64,000 nt of DNA from Enterobacterales bacterium (GCA_030949565.1 JAUZSK010000051.1:62001-126000); one strand, 5' to 3'. Numbered from the stretch's first letter, positions 1-10,573 are shown. A program made the numbers and translations. Notes: generated by a model from the letters alone, not told the origin.

Positions 1-213
1 CTCACCAATAACCGCACCAAGGTAGGCTGATAAGACCACAGGATAGAAGCTGAGTAGATCCGCTCCTATCAGTCCTCCAACGCCGACTAACAATACCCAA
101 CCAGGAACAAAAAGACCAATAATTGCCATTGATTCCGAGAAAGCGATCAGAAAAATAATGAGCAATGCCCAAGTACTATTTTGCTGCATAATTTGAAGCA
201 ATGAGTCAGTCAT
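1..213 (-). CDS. DedA-family membrane protein, N-terminal part (runs off window)
   Basis: Reverse-strand translation MTDSLLQIMQQNSTWALLIIFLIAFSESMAIIGLFVPGWVLLVGVGGLIGADLLSFYPVVLSAYLGAVIGE resembles DedA N-termini; no stop before window edge. Confidence 0.75.
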   Translation of the reverse strand, partial: MTDSLLQIMQQNSTWALLIIFLIAFSESMAIIGLFVPGWVLLVGVGGLIGADLLSFYPVVLSAYLGAVIGE

Positions 214-229
214 AAAAAATATTTACACC

Positions 230-1498
230 CTAGGCTTGATAGGCACCCACTACAAGCGCAAAAACAAATCCAAAAATTAGCAGAATAAAATAGATAAATC
301 CCATCGCCATGGACTTAATGATCGTAATTTTCCAAGACTGTTGGTAGAATCGTTTTACAGCTATAAAAATATAAAGAAAAATCCAAATTAAAGTCAACGA
401 TTTAATCAATGAAAAAAATAGGCTTCCCTGTTGCAACAACCAAGTATCACTAGCAATTAAAACCTCTTCAAGTTTCAATGAAACTAACCGAGTAATCAAC
501 AATAAATAGGCAAATGAATGGTTATGTAGAAGAAAAATCAAATGCTCGGTGTAATAGCGTTTGGAAGACATATAAAATAATTTTAGAATAATCCCAAATA
601 ATGGTAATAAAATAAACATCATATAAGGCAGTGATTCTATAACGCTCTCATTCAAAGGTTTTGGATTTTTTTTCCATTGGTTTATTTTTGGCTCAATGAC
701 TGTAAGGAATGTTTTAAAAATACCATCGTCTAATTTATCAAGGCCGATAAATTTTTGCGTTTCATCATCCCATTCAAGGCTTACTGATTGATCGATATCC
801 TCCTCATTACTTGCTGAATCCTTTTTACGGATATGTTTAGCCTCTACCAGATTATTATTGGCTGTTTCTATAAATACTGGATCTTTGGCTTGCTTTGTAT
901 CCTTTAAACTGTAATTAATATCTTTCTTGCTTTTGGGAATATCTTCAACCATTTCCTGATTCGCTTGAATAATAGCTGGATCGGTTTCTGAGTTATTGCC
1001 AATCTTTGCTATATCACTATCAATGTTAGTTGCTGTTTTAGCCACTTCATCGCTGATGGTAACGCTGTTATCGAACTGTATTACTGGGTCAGGATTGATG
1101 CTTTTTATAGTAATGATTAGTAAAAGACTAGTAATCAGGTAAAGACGAAAAGGCAATACATAATGGAAACGCCGACCTTTAATATATTCCAGACTTAATT
1201 TAGCGGGTTTGAAAATTAAAGGGATAATGGAATGCTTAAGTCTTGAATCATAGCCCAAGGTATCATCTAGCAATTCTTTGATAACTTCACCAAAGAATTT
1301 AATCATGCTTTTTGATGATTGACCACATTCATGACAAAAAAGTCCCGACAAGGCGGTACCACAATTAGAACAGGCTATTTGTTTTGACGTTTGCTTTTCT
1401 GGTGTTGTCGATGGCCCTTCATTGACCGAAATATCATCTGAGGTAGCAGTTTGATTCATAAAAGGATGGTCCGTAACAATATCGAGACTTAAATTCAA
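230..1498 (-). CDS. DUF3667-like membrane protein with N-terminal zinc ribbon
   Basis: ORF 422 aa; CSNCGTALSGLFCHECGQ zinc ribbon followed by several hydrophobic segments. Confidence 0.7.
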   Translation of the reverse strand: MNLSLDIVTDHPFMNQTATSDDISVNEGPSTTPEKQTSKQIACSNCGTALSGLFCHECGQSSKSMIKFFGEVIKELLDDTLGYDSRLKHSIIPLIFKPAKLSLEYIKGRRFHYVLPFRLYLITSLLLIITIKSINPDPVIQFDNSVTISDEVAKTATNIDSDIAKIGNNSETDPAIIQANQEMVEDIPKSKKDINYSLKDTKQAKDPVFIETANNNLVEAKHIRKKDSASNEEDIDQSVSLEWDDETQKFIGLDKLDDGIFKTFLTVIEPKINQWKKNPKPLNESVIESLPYMMFILLPLFGIILKLFYMSSKRYYTEHLIFLLHNHSFAYLLLITRLVSLKLEEVLIASDTWLLQQGSLFFSLIKSLTLIWIFLYIFIAVKRFYQQSWKITIIKSMAMGFIYFILLIFGFVFALVVGAYQA

Positions 1499-1598
1499 GA
1501 GATAACATCGCCGGATGATACGACATTAATGCCTTATCTACAAATTTCTGAAGTGATTAAAATACCAATAAGCTTAAAAAACATTTTATGCAGTCTTT

Positions 1599-3068
1599 CT
1601 AGCTAAAAGGTAATCCAAACCGAAAGATGGCCCCGCCAGCAGAGTGATTACTTGCCCGGATATCGCTTCCCAGTAGTGCTATTAACTTTTTGCTAATCGT
1701 CAGACCTAAGCCAATGTGTCGCTGGTCATCATCCACTGCCTTGTCACCTCGATAACGAGCATCGAATATGAAGGGGATATCTTCTTCAGCAATGCCCTCT
1801 CCGGTATCCTGAATACTGATAATGACTTGCTGACTTGAATCGGCCTTTTGTGCGCGTAATATTATTTTTCCTTTATTTGGTGTATGCCGTAAAGCGTTCT
1901 CCAGTAAATTGGTTAAAACTCTTTCAAGCTTTGCGATATCCGTAGTGACTCTGAGTGAGTCATCTGCAATATCAATGACCAGTTGGATGCTCTTTTTATC
2001 CGCCTTTTGTGATAACTTATCTTTAAGATCATAAAGAAGTTCTGCAATAGGGAAAGTTTCTAAAGTGACAGTAACATGGCCAGATTCAAGATGAGCCAAC
2101 TCAAAAATCTGGTCCACAAAACCATTGATTGACTTGGCGCTTTTTAAACAAAAACCCACATAACGTTCAATTTCATCGGTGGTTAGTTTGGCCCGCCTAA
2201 TTTGAATTGTTTCGAGAAAACCTTGTAATGAAGCAAGCGGCGTTCGCAAGTCGTGCGATAAGTGTGCTAACAGTTCTCTACGTTCGCCATCAACTTTTTC
2301 TAGCAGATTAAATTGTTGGTTAACTTTATCGATTAGTTGGTTAAATACGAGTGTTAACGCCTCTACTTCACCACTCGACGTTTTTGTCTCTATTCTTGGC
2401 AATTCATTATCAAAATCAGTCTCCCTTAGACTATTCACCTGCTGGGTAAGTTGTTTAAGTGGACTCACAAAAAAATGAAAACTAACCAAAAGAATTAACA
2501 AAAGAAAAAGTAGTGAGGTTGCCCCTATCACACCGATGACTTGTATACTCTCATTGCTTCTTACTCCGGCAAAAATACTATCATAAATTTTACCACCGAT
2601 AATTACAAATAGATAACCTTTAACTTGGTCGTTTTCAACAATAGGAGCCAGCGAAAATATTTTTTGTTGGTCGCTACGGGGATCATCCGCATAAATAGGA
2701 AAGGCGGCACCTTGTAAATATTCATTAAGCAAGGGCTGCATGTCAATTTTTTTACGTACCACTTCGCCCGGTTTTGCTGAATAGGATAAAATGTGTCCTT
2801 TCGGGTCGATCACATAAAACTCAAAATTTGGCCCTAAAATCATCATTGAATGAAATAGGTTTTCAAGCGCCTTAGAATCGTGAATACCTTTTTTAAGCAG
2901 CGGATTGTCGCCAACTAAGTGAGTTGCCAACGATTGATGTAATGCTTGCTCTGCCTTGTCCCTTGAGATTGATTCTAATGCTCTAGTCACATAAACAAAA
3001 GACACCACAATTAATAAAAATATACTGAGTAGCGTCACGGAAAGTTTTTGGTAAAGTGATAATTTCAT
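1599..3068 (-). CDS. Two-component sensor histidine kinase (HAMP, HisKA, HATPase)
   Basis: LSHDLRTPLASLQGFLE H-box, NLLENALRHTP N-box, GLGLTISKKL G-box; likely start MKLSLYQKLS at 3068. Confidence 0.9.
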   Translation of the reverse strand: MKLSLYQKLSVTLLSIFLLIVVSFVYVTRALESISRDKAEQALHQSLATHLVGDNPLLKKGIHDSKALENLFHSMMILGPNFEFYVIDPKGHILSYSAKPGEVVRKKIDMQPLLNEYLQGAAFPIYADDPRSDQQKIFSLAPIVENDQVKGYLFVIIGGKIYDSIFAGVRSNESIQVIGVIGATSLLFLLLILLVSFHFFVSPLKQLTQQVNSLRETDFDNELPRIETKTSSGEVEALTLVFNQLIDKVNQQFNLLEKVDGERRELLAHLSHDLRTPLASLQGFLETIQIRRAKLTTDEIERYVGFCLKSAKSINGFVDQIFELAHLESGHVTVTLETFPIAELLYDLKDKLSQKADKKSIQLVIDIADDSLRVTTDIAKLERVLTNLLENALRHTPNKGKIILRAQKADSSQQVIISIQDTGEGIAEEDIPFIFDARYRGDKAVDDDQRHIGLGLTISKKLIALLGSDIRASNHSAGGAIFRFGLPFS

Positions 3069-3075
3069 GATTATC

Positions 3076-3813
3076 CTATTGCTTAATAAAGCAGCTTTTT
3101 TCGCTAAGACGATAACCAACGCCCCAGACGGTTTGGATTATTTTGTCACCACCATCGGCTATTTGCAGCTTATTCCTGAGTCGATTTATATGGGAATTAA
3201 CCGTATGCTCATAACCTATATGATCATAGCCCCAAACATTGTCCAGTAATTGGCTGCGAGAAAAGACTCGCTCAGGGTGACGGATAAAATAGTAAATCAA
3301 ATCAAATTCTAAAGCGGTTAAATCGACTATTTGATCTTGAATACTGGCCAATCGCTTGCTAGGATCGATGATTAAATCACCCATAACAACCTTGGCTGAA
3401 GATTCTTCCTTGGCTGTTGGATTAGTCGATAATAAATAGCTTTTGCTTCGCCGAATAATCGCTCGAACCCGCGCCTGCAACGCCGGAACGCTAAAGGGTT
3501 TGGTCATATAATCATCGGCCCCTTGCTCCAAACCAATAATTTGGTCCAGCTCAGAACTCTTAGCGGTTAACATTAAAATCGGCTGCGCCGGTTTTTTAAC
3601 GCGTACTTCTTTACACACTTCAAGACCTGACAAGCCCGGCAGCATAATATCTAAGATAATTAAATCAAAATCCTGACGGCTAATTCGCTCAACTGCATGA
3701 CTACCATTGTCACAAATTTCACAATGAAATGAAATATCTTCAAGGCTTACACGAAGCAATTCAGCGATATCGCTATCATCTTCAACAATTAGTATTTTCT
3801 GTTCTGATTGCAT
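3076..3813 (-). CDS. OmpR-family response regulator
   Basis: ILIVEDDSDIAELL, DLIILDIMLPGLSG, LMLTAK, winged-helix C-terminus with TVWGVGYRL; adjacent to the kinase. Confidence 0.93.
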   Translation of the reverse strand: MQSEQKILIVEDDSDIAELLRVSLEDISFHCEICDNGSHAVERISRQDFDLIILDIMLPGLSGLEVCKEVRVKKPAQPILMLTAKSSELDQIIGLEQGADDYMTKPFSVPALQARVRAIIRRSKSYLLSTNPTAKEESSAKVVMGDLIIDPSKRLASIQDQIVDLTALEFDLIYYFIRHPERVFSRSQLLDNVWGYDHIGYEHTVNSHINRLRNKLQIADGGDKIIQTVWGVGYRLSEKSCFIKQ

Positions 3814-3949
3814 GACTCTTTTTCACTGGGTTATTTAAAAAACCGAATAATCATCTTTTGAAATGGCGGTAAGCAAAAAGCAAACGAGATTTGTCACCTC
3901 GTTTGCTCTCTTTTTTATCCATTGGATTAAAACTTCAATCCATTAGTAA

Positions 3950-4696
3950 CTACTGAACTCGGGTGATTTTGACTAGTATAACCGGATTATCAAATCGATG
4001 CGATTCATTCAGTACCGAAGTCGCTAGTCCGTCATCTTGAGTCACGACACCTGAATGAAGAGTTAAGAAATCACGATCATCTCTTTGGCTGTTAAATCCT
4101 TCGCCTCCATCCGCGGGGCCGGGGATTGTGCCGGACATTTCACTGTTAGACTCAGTTCCAGCATCATAGGCTGCCTTGTTAAAGGCTAATGTTTCTCCCA
4201 CGGCTAAAGTATCAACAGCAATTCGATTGATGCCACTGAAGGCATCATTAGTATTGACCAGCATGGTTGCGGCTGATAAATACAGATTGCTAAAGTTAGT
4301 GCTGGTGATAAATGCAGAAGCGCTAGCGCCTGGCAGCAATATACCTGCTGTTGAGACCGAGTTATCCGCCATTGCACTTTGCAGCATTTGACTATTATCA
4401 CCACCTTCTGCCAGGGTTTCAATAGCGACACTAACGGGCTGTCCGATTTGCCAGAAATCACCACTAGTATGCAGCACCACTGCCACTGGAGACATAGGTT
4501 GATTGGCGGTTAGATTGGTGGCATCCAAGCGAAATATTTTTGTAGGAACTATTGTTACAGGTGCTGGATCAGTAGTGTCATTACATGCTGATACAAAAAA
4601 TACCGCTGCTAAAACTATCCCTATTTGTCTAAAATTACGCGATAGCCTACTATTCTCTTTAGAAAATTTCATCATAGTCTCCTTATAGAACTTCAA
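3950..4696 (-). CDS. Spondin-domain-like lipoprotein
   Basis: Lipobox-like VFFVSAC; body resembles spondin_N proteins (LHTSGDFWQIGQPVSVAIETLAEGGDNS, AYDAGTE.N). Confidence 0.65.
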   Translation of the reverse strand: MKFYKETMMKFSKENSRLSRNFRQIGIVLAAVFFVSACNDTTDPAPVTIVPTKIFRLDATNLTANQPMSPVAVVLHTSGDFWQIGQPVSVAIETLAEGGDNSQMLQSAMADNSVSTAGILLPGASASAFITSTNFSNLYLSAATMLVNTNDAFSGINRIAVDTLAVGETLAFNKAAYDAGTESNSEMSGTIPGPADGGEGFNSQRDDRDFLTLHSGVVTQDDGLATSVLNESHRFDNPVILVKITRVQ

Positions 4697-5378
4697 CGCG
4701 AAGTTTTAATACTGGATTTAACCAACGATGGATGCGGCTATCTAGATCGCTGGATCCGCCTGTCGCGTCGGTATCACCCAAGCTACCACGGTGAACATGG
4801 ATGTTGGTATTGGTTTCTTGGCTAGTTACACCTGTGCCATTTACTCCACCATCCATTCCTGGTGCTGCAGGGATCCCCGGAACACCAGGGGCGCCGCCGC
4901 CGTTAATGATTTCATCATTGGCTTCGGTACCAGCATCATAAGCGTCCACATCAATCCAATAAACACCGGCCGTGGTTGGTACTTTCCATGCGTCAATGCC
5001 CGCAAATCCGTCATTGGTAGGCAAAAGCATTGAAGTTAAGGATAAATAACCATTCATTCCTGTATCCAGCATTAAATTAGTGCTTTGACCTGGCATCAGT
5101 AGTCCGCCGGCTGGATTGACAGATACAGCCGCATTGGCGGTGTTTAATAATCCGACAACACCACTCGGATCGCCGCCTTCCGCCTGCATTTGCAGTTCGC
5201 TAGACGCCGCTTGGCCGACTTGAAATATATGAGTATTGGCATCATGCCCCGCCACTACAAAGGGTGTAAAGATGATGCCATGAGTTTGGTTATAAATAGT
5301 GATGTCCAGCTGCTGAGCACTGGCCATAAGAGATGATAACGCAATGGAGCTTGCGATGAGTAGTTTTGATAGTTGCAT
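4683..5378 (-). CDS. Spondin-domain-like secreted protein
   Basis: Signal peptide; ITIYNQTHGIIFTPFVVAGHD, QAEGGDPSGVV, LLPTNDGFAGIDAW, DVDAYDAGTEANDE typical of spondin_N proteins; overlaps the next spondin-like gene. Confidence 0.75.
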   Translation of the reverse strand: MQLSKLLIASSIALSSLMASAQQLDITIYNQTHGIIFTPFVVAGHDANTHIFQVGQAASSELQMQAEGGDPSGVVGLLNTANAAVSVNPAGGLLMPGQSTNLMLDTGMNGYLSLTSMLLPTNDGFAGIDAWKVPTTAGVYWIDVDAYDAGTEANDEIINGGGAPGVPGIPAAPGMDGGVNGTGVTSQETNTNIHVHRGSLGDTDATGGSSDLDSRIHRWLNPVLKLRVEVL

Positions 5379-5635
5379 AAGCTTATCCTCTGGTTTAATG
5401 AAGATGACAGCTTATCGACTATGCTTCCCAGTAAGGTCACGAAAGTATCACAAATTGGTCACAGCTGATTGGCTTAGCTATTTTCTAATAGAATATTTGG
5501 GCATTGCGAGCTATACAAATTTATGCGCTACTCTGCGGGAAATGCAGCGGCGTGGCAAAATACTGGTTTTATCTTTGAACTTCGAATATTTTTCTGACTG
5601 CATGGAATTGTTGGCACCTCTTTTTTTTACAACGC

Positions 5636-5664
5636 CATTGCGAGGAGAAGCGACGCGGCAATCT
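5636..5664. repeat. Palindromic intergenic repeat (cattgcgaggagaagcgacgcggcaatct)
   Basis: ATTGC...GCAAT ends; second version at 5998-6027. Confidence 0.6.
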
Positions 5665-5831
5665 GCTTAATTGAATGGCAGTTTTCGTAGGTTGGCTGTT
5701 GAGCATTAGCGAAACCCAATAATCACGGATTGAATTTTCTAAATTTAAGGCTGTTTCGCACCGCTGCGCTTGCGTGCGACATTCTTTTTTTCAAGAGCTA
5801 AAAAAGAACGCAAAAAAGCCCTGACGCTCGC

Positions 5832-5970
5832 CGCTGGGTACGGACGCCTACTGTCCTGTTTTGATATGATGTTTGATTGTGCACCCACCGCATGTTTTGA
5901 TATTTGGACCGGATGGGTGTGTTTATGCTGGATGGTGGCTAGCTAAATTGGTGGCTTTCTAACGATCTAT
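5832..5970. repeat. Dispersed intergenic repeat copy A
   Basis: Shares cgctggg.acggac, ttgtgcac.cac, ttttgatatt, cggatgg, ggatggtgg.t.g.taaa in order with 20065-20190. Confidence 0.5.
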
Positions 5971-5997
5971 AACCGTTACTTTCTTGGTTCTGAGTCT

Positions 5998-6027
5998 TTG
6001 CGAGAAGCGCTGCGACGCGGCAATCTA
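5998..6027. repeat. Palindromic intergenic repeat (tttgcgagaagcgctgcgacgcggcaatct)
   Basis: Variant of the repeat at 5636-5664. Confidence 0.55.
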
Positions 6028-6336
6028 TCAGCTTTTAGATGTATATTGTAGGAAATTGTCCCGGTTCCATGTGAGATATCTCTCAATAGTGCCTGTCTAG
6101 TTTTGTTTTTGGCAAATAGCCTTCACCGCTTGATTGCGCAAGATGCGCAAATAGAATGGCTATTTAAGAATAAATTTGCAGCCCTGCGTGGACGCAAAAA
6201 TGTTGGAAGAGGTTTTTTGAGTGCTACTAAATTGCATATTGAATTGTGTGTTTTATTTTATCTGCTAAAAGAATTAGTCTATTTTTATCATCTGTAAACG
6301 GGAAAGTAAAGTAAAAATTAAAATATCAAGCCCGCT

Positions 6337-7143
6337 TTATTCCCAAGACTGTTGCTCATATTCTGGAAAAACTAAACTTTTAGTTTCAGATTTTGAAGAG
6401 GCAATGGCGATAGCCTGCTTTCTTAATTGCTCAACGTCGCTACTAACTTGGTAGCGGAAAGCCGAAAAAGCCTTCCAGGACTGCTCAAAACCTTTAACCT
6501 CTTTACCCGCGACACGATCGGATAATAGCGGTGAAATCATTGCAAAGCCTTGATATAATCGTCTAGCAAGTCGGCGTTCAAACTTTTGAATTTTTTTATT
6601 TAATGACGATAGCTTTTGACGATCAATTAAAGGATCTACGGTTTTTTGGACATCTACATAGCCCGTAAAATAGTCTAAAACCTGTTGTTTCGACACCTTG
6701 GCCGCATCTCGCCATAAATTCATATTATCCCGATTGAGGATCTCAAGACTCGACGGTTCCACAATTAGTACCGTAGGCGTCGCGTAGATTACGGGCACTG
6801 AAAGGTGAGTGATCGCTGGTTTTATTTGATCAAGATACCCAACATCTACATACAAAAGCTGATAGTTTTGTTCAATATAAGTCTTAATTTCCGTAGATTC
6901 AATATTGGCCGCAAGTCCGCGACTATCATGACACCAATTGGCACCTAAAATAATTAAACCTAAACGGTTATTTTCTGATGCTTTAGTGAGAGTTTCATTA
7001 ATGGCTAGTTGAACGTCTTTCACCGGATTAAACACTTCACCAGCGCCCGTTTCGTGCTTCTTTTGACTGGTGGAAGACTGTTCATTTGCCCAGCTATCAC
7101 CGCTAGTCAATAATAAAACAAGAATAAATAAAATCGCCTTCAT
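6337..7143 (-). CDS. Thioredoxin-fold family protein, secreted
   Basis: Signal peptide; LGLIILGANWCHDSRGLAANIES (thioredoxin-like active-site region WCHDS), QNYQLLYVDVGYLDQ. Confidence 0.75.
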   Translation of the reverse strand: MKAILFILVLLLTSGDSWANEQSSTSQKKHETGAGEVFNPVKDVQLAINETLTKASENNRLGLIILGANWCHDSRGLAANIESTEIKTYIEQNYQLLYVDVGYLDQIKPAITHLSVPVIYATPTVLIVEPSSLEILNRDNMNLWRDAAKVSKQQVLDYFTGYVDVQKTVDPLIDRQKLSSLNKKIQKFERRLARRLYQGFAMISPLLSDRVAGKEVKGFEQSWKAFSAFRYQVSSDVEQLRKQAIAIASSKSETKSLVFPEYEQQSWE

Positions 7144-7305
7144 AATGGAATTCCCTTGGTAATAGATTGCTACCTCATTTTAAAGTGGCCGCACAGAACG
7201 TCATTCTACAACAAAATACTTAGAATCAACACATTTCAATTGCCGCTTAGGGTTTAGCACTTTCAATACAAGTAACAACAAAATTGGTATGAGTAACCGA
7301 CGAGG

Positions 7306-7686
7306 TTATTCTTCTGTAACAATCACACGCTCTAAATGCCAAACCTTTGCTACAATCACCCAGCCCTTTTCACCTTTAACAAAGCTAAGATGATCAACAA
7401 AAATATTGTTCTGAGCGCGTAATCTTAATTTCACTACAGCACTTTTCTCGCTTAACCAATCAATTAATATCACCTGATCTTCGCGGGGGCTATTGCTGCT
7501 AGCAGGAGAAGGTCTACTAGCAACATCTTGGCGGAAACTAGCGATGGGATCGGTAAATACCTTGCCCTGATCAACATCAAATAGACTGGCACTGTGATGG
7601 AATACACTATCAAGTGCTGCCACATCACACTCATAGATCGCATCGAAATAGGTCTGGATTGCCTGCCACAAAGCTTTATCTTGCAT
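7306..7686 (-). CDS. NTF2/SnoaL-like (lumazine-binding-like) family protein
   Basis: 126 aa: YFDAIYECDVAALDSVFHHSASLFDVDQGKV ... DHLSFVKGEKGWVIVAKVWH. Confidence 0.7.
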   Translation of the reverse strand: MQDKALWQAIQTYFDAIYECDVAALDSVFHHSASLFDVDQGKVFTDPIASFRQDVASRPSPASSNSPREDQVILIDWLSEKSAVVKLRLRAQNNIFVDHLSFVKGEKGWVIVAKVWHLERVIVTEE

Positions 7687-7813
7687 ATTTTTTTCCTCAA
7701 GTATTATCGCCAGGGTCTATGATAGAGCATTTTCGGCCATTGACCATTGGCTTAAAAGACAATATAAGATATTATCAAGCCATTCTTCTTTACCAACCGC
7801 TCAGTTTTGCCAT

Positions 7814-8821
7814 TTGATGAATAATTACCCGTTAAGCAAGAGCCAGCAGATCCATCACATCCCTAAGGTCGCGATATTAACTTGTGAGCAGGTTTCTCTA
7901 TTTGAATTAGCTTGTGCGGTAGAACTTTTCGCCCTTGAAAGACCAGAGTTTGAAACTTGGTATCAAACAGAGGTGGTGACATTAAACGATTCGAAATCCC
8001 TGCACCAGAAAGCCGCTGGCAATATCAGCATTCAGTGTAAAAACATTAAAACTTTACAGGGTTATGATCTTTTAGTGATCCCCAGTTGGCCTATCTATCG
8101 ATCAGTGGATAAGCAGCTTGCCACCGAGATCCAGCATCTCTACCAGAGCAACGCTCGAATTATTTCATTTTGCTCTGGTGCTTTTCTATTGGCTGAAATA
8201 GGTTTATTGAAGCAGCATTCAGCCACTACCCACTGGCGTTATGCCGATCAATTTAAGCAAAGATTCCCACAAATCAATTTTAAACCCGATCAACTTTTTG
8301 TGCTTGATGAGAAAATAGGTTGTTCCGCCGGTAGTTCAGCGGCAATTGACTTAGGATTAGAAATTATCCGTCAGGATTTTGGTTATAAAATAGCGAATCA
8401 GGTTGCAAGACGATTAGTATTAGCCGCACACCGCGATGGTGGTCAATCACAGTTTGTACAAGCACCTATATTTAAAACAAAAAATCAATTTTCAGAAACC
8501 CTCGATTGGGCGGTTAAAAATCTTGACCAGGCGTTAAGTGTTGAACAACTTGCAACCAAAGCTAATATGTCCCGTAGAAGTTTCGATCGTAAGTTTCGTG
8601 CTGCGTTAAATATGAGTGCAAAACAGTGGCTAATCAAACAACAAATAGAAAGCGCCAAACAATTATTAGAAAGCACTCATTATCCTATAGAGAAAATAGC
8701 AAATGCTTGCGGTTTTGAAACAGCGTTGAGTTTAAGACTGCATTTTAAAAAACAGCTGGATATTTCGCCAAGTCAATTTCGTGGACAGTTTCTGTCAAAG
8801 AATAGGACTAAAATCAGCTAA
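7814..8821 (+). CDS. GlxA-family AraC-type transcriptional regulator
   Basis: DJ-1/PfpI-like N-domain (ISFCSGAFLLAEIGLL) plus AraC HTH C-domain (IEKIANACGFETALSLRLHFKKQLDISPSQFR). Confidence 0.88.
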   Translation: MMNNYPLSKSQQIHHIPKVAILTCEQVSLFELACAVELFALERPEFETWYQTEVVTLNDSKSLHQKAAGNISIQCKNIKTLQGYDLLVIPSWPIYRSVDKQLATEIQHLYQSNARIISFCSGAFLLAEIGLLKQHSATTHWRYADQFKQRFPQINFKPDQLFVLDEKIGCSAGSSAAIDLGLEIIRQDFGYKIANQVARRLVLAAHRDGGQSQFVQAPIFKTKNQFSETLDWAVKNLDQALSVEQLATKANMSRRSFDRKFRAALNMSAKQWLIKQQIESAKQLLESTHYPIEKIANACGFETALSLRLHFKKQLDISPSQFRGQFLSKNRTKIS

Positions 8822-8829
8822 CCAACTAC

Positions 8830-9222
8830 CTAGTCATCAAAAGATGCATTAAACACCTCTGAAGTTGTATCGCATATCGTCTCTATCCCATCTGCTTGAT
8901 TGTAAATGCTCATTTCAAGATGACGTGTTGTTTCATAGGGTTCTAAATTATAAATTCGGTAGTGCTCATCCTCAAAAGTTACCTTGACTCGACAATACTG
9001 GCTCCCGGTATTGTCAAAATACTGAAATCCCTCACCATTTCTAACACCAGAGACCCATTTTATATCGCCGACATAGTCGGTGGAACTTTGATTAGGATAG
9101 GACACTGAATAACCATTTTGCTTATTTAGCACATCATTTAATTGCCTTAGTTCACCGCTAGTACAACCCAACATAAAAAACAGGATAAAGACTGCGGCTA
9201 GATAATTGAAACTCGACTTCAT
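8830..9222 (-). CDS. Small lipoprotein, copy 1 (intact)
   Basis: MKSSFNYLAAVFILFFMLGC lipobox; ORF track extends start to 9276. Confidence 0.6.
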   Translation of the reverse strand: MKSSFNYLAAVFILFFMLGCTSGELRQLNDVLNKQNGYSVSYPNQSSTDYVGDIKWVSGVRNGEGFQYFDNTGSQYCRVKVTFEDEHYRIYNLEPYETTRHLEMSIYNQADGIETICDTTSEVFNASFDD

Positions 9223-9404
9223 AACATTACCTTTTGTTTTCATCGAAAAATACCGGACCAAAAATATAACAGACACTCAAACTATGGCTAATATCCTACA
9301 ACAATCCGGGTCAATTTCCTACACGCATTGCAGAAATAGCTTACAAAGTGAATGGCTGATTGATGATATTATTTCATTTATGGAGTTTTCTTCAAGGATG
9401 AAGC

Positions 9405-10370
9405 ATGGCAATCAAGCGCAGTGAATTAATTGATGATGAAAACGCGGGTTATTATCACCTGATGAGTCGTTGTGTTCGGCGGACTTTTCTGTGCGGTAAA
9501 GATAAAGAAACGGGCAGAAGTTATGAACATAGAAGGCAATGGATTGAAAACCGTATATTGGAACTGGCGAATGTATTTGCCATTGAGGTTTATGCTTATG
9601 CGGTTATGAGCAACCACTATCACCTTGTCGTTTACTTTGACCCAAAAGCGCCCAATCAATTGACTGATTTAGAGGTCGCGGAGCGATGGCTAAAGGCTTA
9701 TCCTGGTAAGCTGGATAAACCCAAGTATCAACAGCAACGGGAGTTAAGGCTTCAAGCCATTATCAATAACCCTAAACAGCTAAAGACCATTAGAAACAGG
9801 CTCGGCAGCTTGTCTTGGCTCATGAGCAGAATCAATGAGCCCATTGCAAAAAAGAGTAATAAAGAGGATTTTGTCAGCGGGCATTTTTGGGAGAGTCGCT
9901 TTAAATCCCAAGCATTATTAGATGAAGCCGCCCTACTAACCTGCATGGCTTATGTCGACCTAAACCCCATTCGTGCCAACATGACTAAAACGCTGGAAGA
10001 AAGCAACCATACCAGTATTCAAAAACGAGTTAGAAACATGACGGAGGAGCAACTCAATCAAGCCGTCAAAAGCCTTTCCGGTGAAATTAAAAACCGCTCT
10101 ATGGTTTTGAAACTGAAAGATTATATCGAGCTGGTGGAATGGTGCGGAAAATCCATAGCCTACCCTAACAAATCAAAAATGCCCGCCTATATCGAGTCCA
10201 CCCTTGCTCACCTCAATCTACAACCCAATCAATGGCTCGGACAAGTACAACACTTTGGTACGCATCAAGGTTATTTCGTTGGTAAACTGATTTTACTTCA
10301 GAAAAAAGCCGAAGAGTTAAAGAAAAAATGGTTAAAAGGCTTTAAAACCTGCCGGAAATTAACGATTTAA
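9405..10370 (+). CDS. REP-associated/IS200-like Y1 transposase, copy 1
   Basis: GYYHLMSRCVRRTFLCG, AVMSNHYHLVVYFDP (HUH), AYVDLNPIRANM. Confidence 0.9.
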   Translation: MAIKRSELIDDENAGYYHLMSRCVRRTFLCGKDKETGRSYEHRRQWIENRILELANVFAIEVYAYAVMSNHYHLVVYFDPKAPNQLTDLEVAERWLKAYPGKLDKPKYQQQRELRLQAIINNPKQLKTIRNRLGSLSWLMSRINEPIAKKSNKEDFVSGHFWESRFKSQALLDEAALLTCMAYVDLNPIRANMTKTLEESNHTSIQKRVRNMTEEQLNQAVKSLSGEIKNRSMVLKLKDYIELVEWCGKSIAYPNKSKMPAYIESTLAHLNLQPNQWLGQVQHFGTHQGYFVGKLILLQKKAEELKKKWLKGFKTCRKLTI

Positions 10371-10573
10371 CAACACAAAAAGTAAAACCCATCATCGTAA
10401 TGCCTTTCTTAGCTATTAAGAGATTGAACCTCGCTTGAGATTCGGATAATTAAGCGATATTCAAACAAAACGCCTTCCGTCCTGAAAAAATAATTAATTT
10501 CATCACCAAACCTCAAAAAAAACGCTACTCAAGGAAGACGCCTTCTGAATTTTGACTGTCTATTATTTTTTCC

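Larger units (their letters stand above)
8829..10570. repeat. Tandem duplication unit 1 (lipoprotein + Y1 transposase)
   Basis: Near-identical to 10573-12314 by direct comparison; period 1744 bp (1742 bp after two 1-nt deletions in unit 2). Confidence 0.95.

Noticed and set aside
4176-5670. Short antisense ORFs over the spondin-like genes (4176-4391, 4204-4464, 4503-4688, 4791-5033, 5255-5440, 5344-5670)
   Set aside because: Overlap convincing coding sequences and show no protein-like composition or motifs.
6103-6297. 64-aa + strand ORF in repeat-rich interval
   Set aside because: No recognisable protein features, lies next to intergenic repeats, no clear ribosome-binding site; likely spurious.
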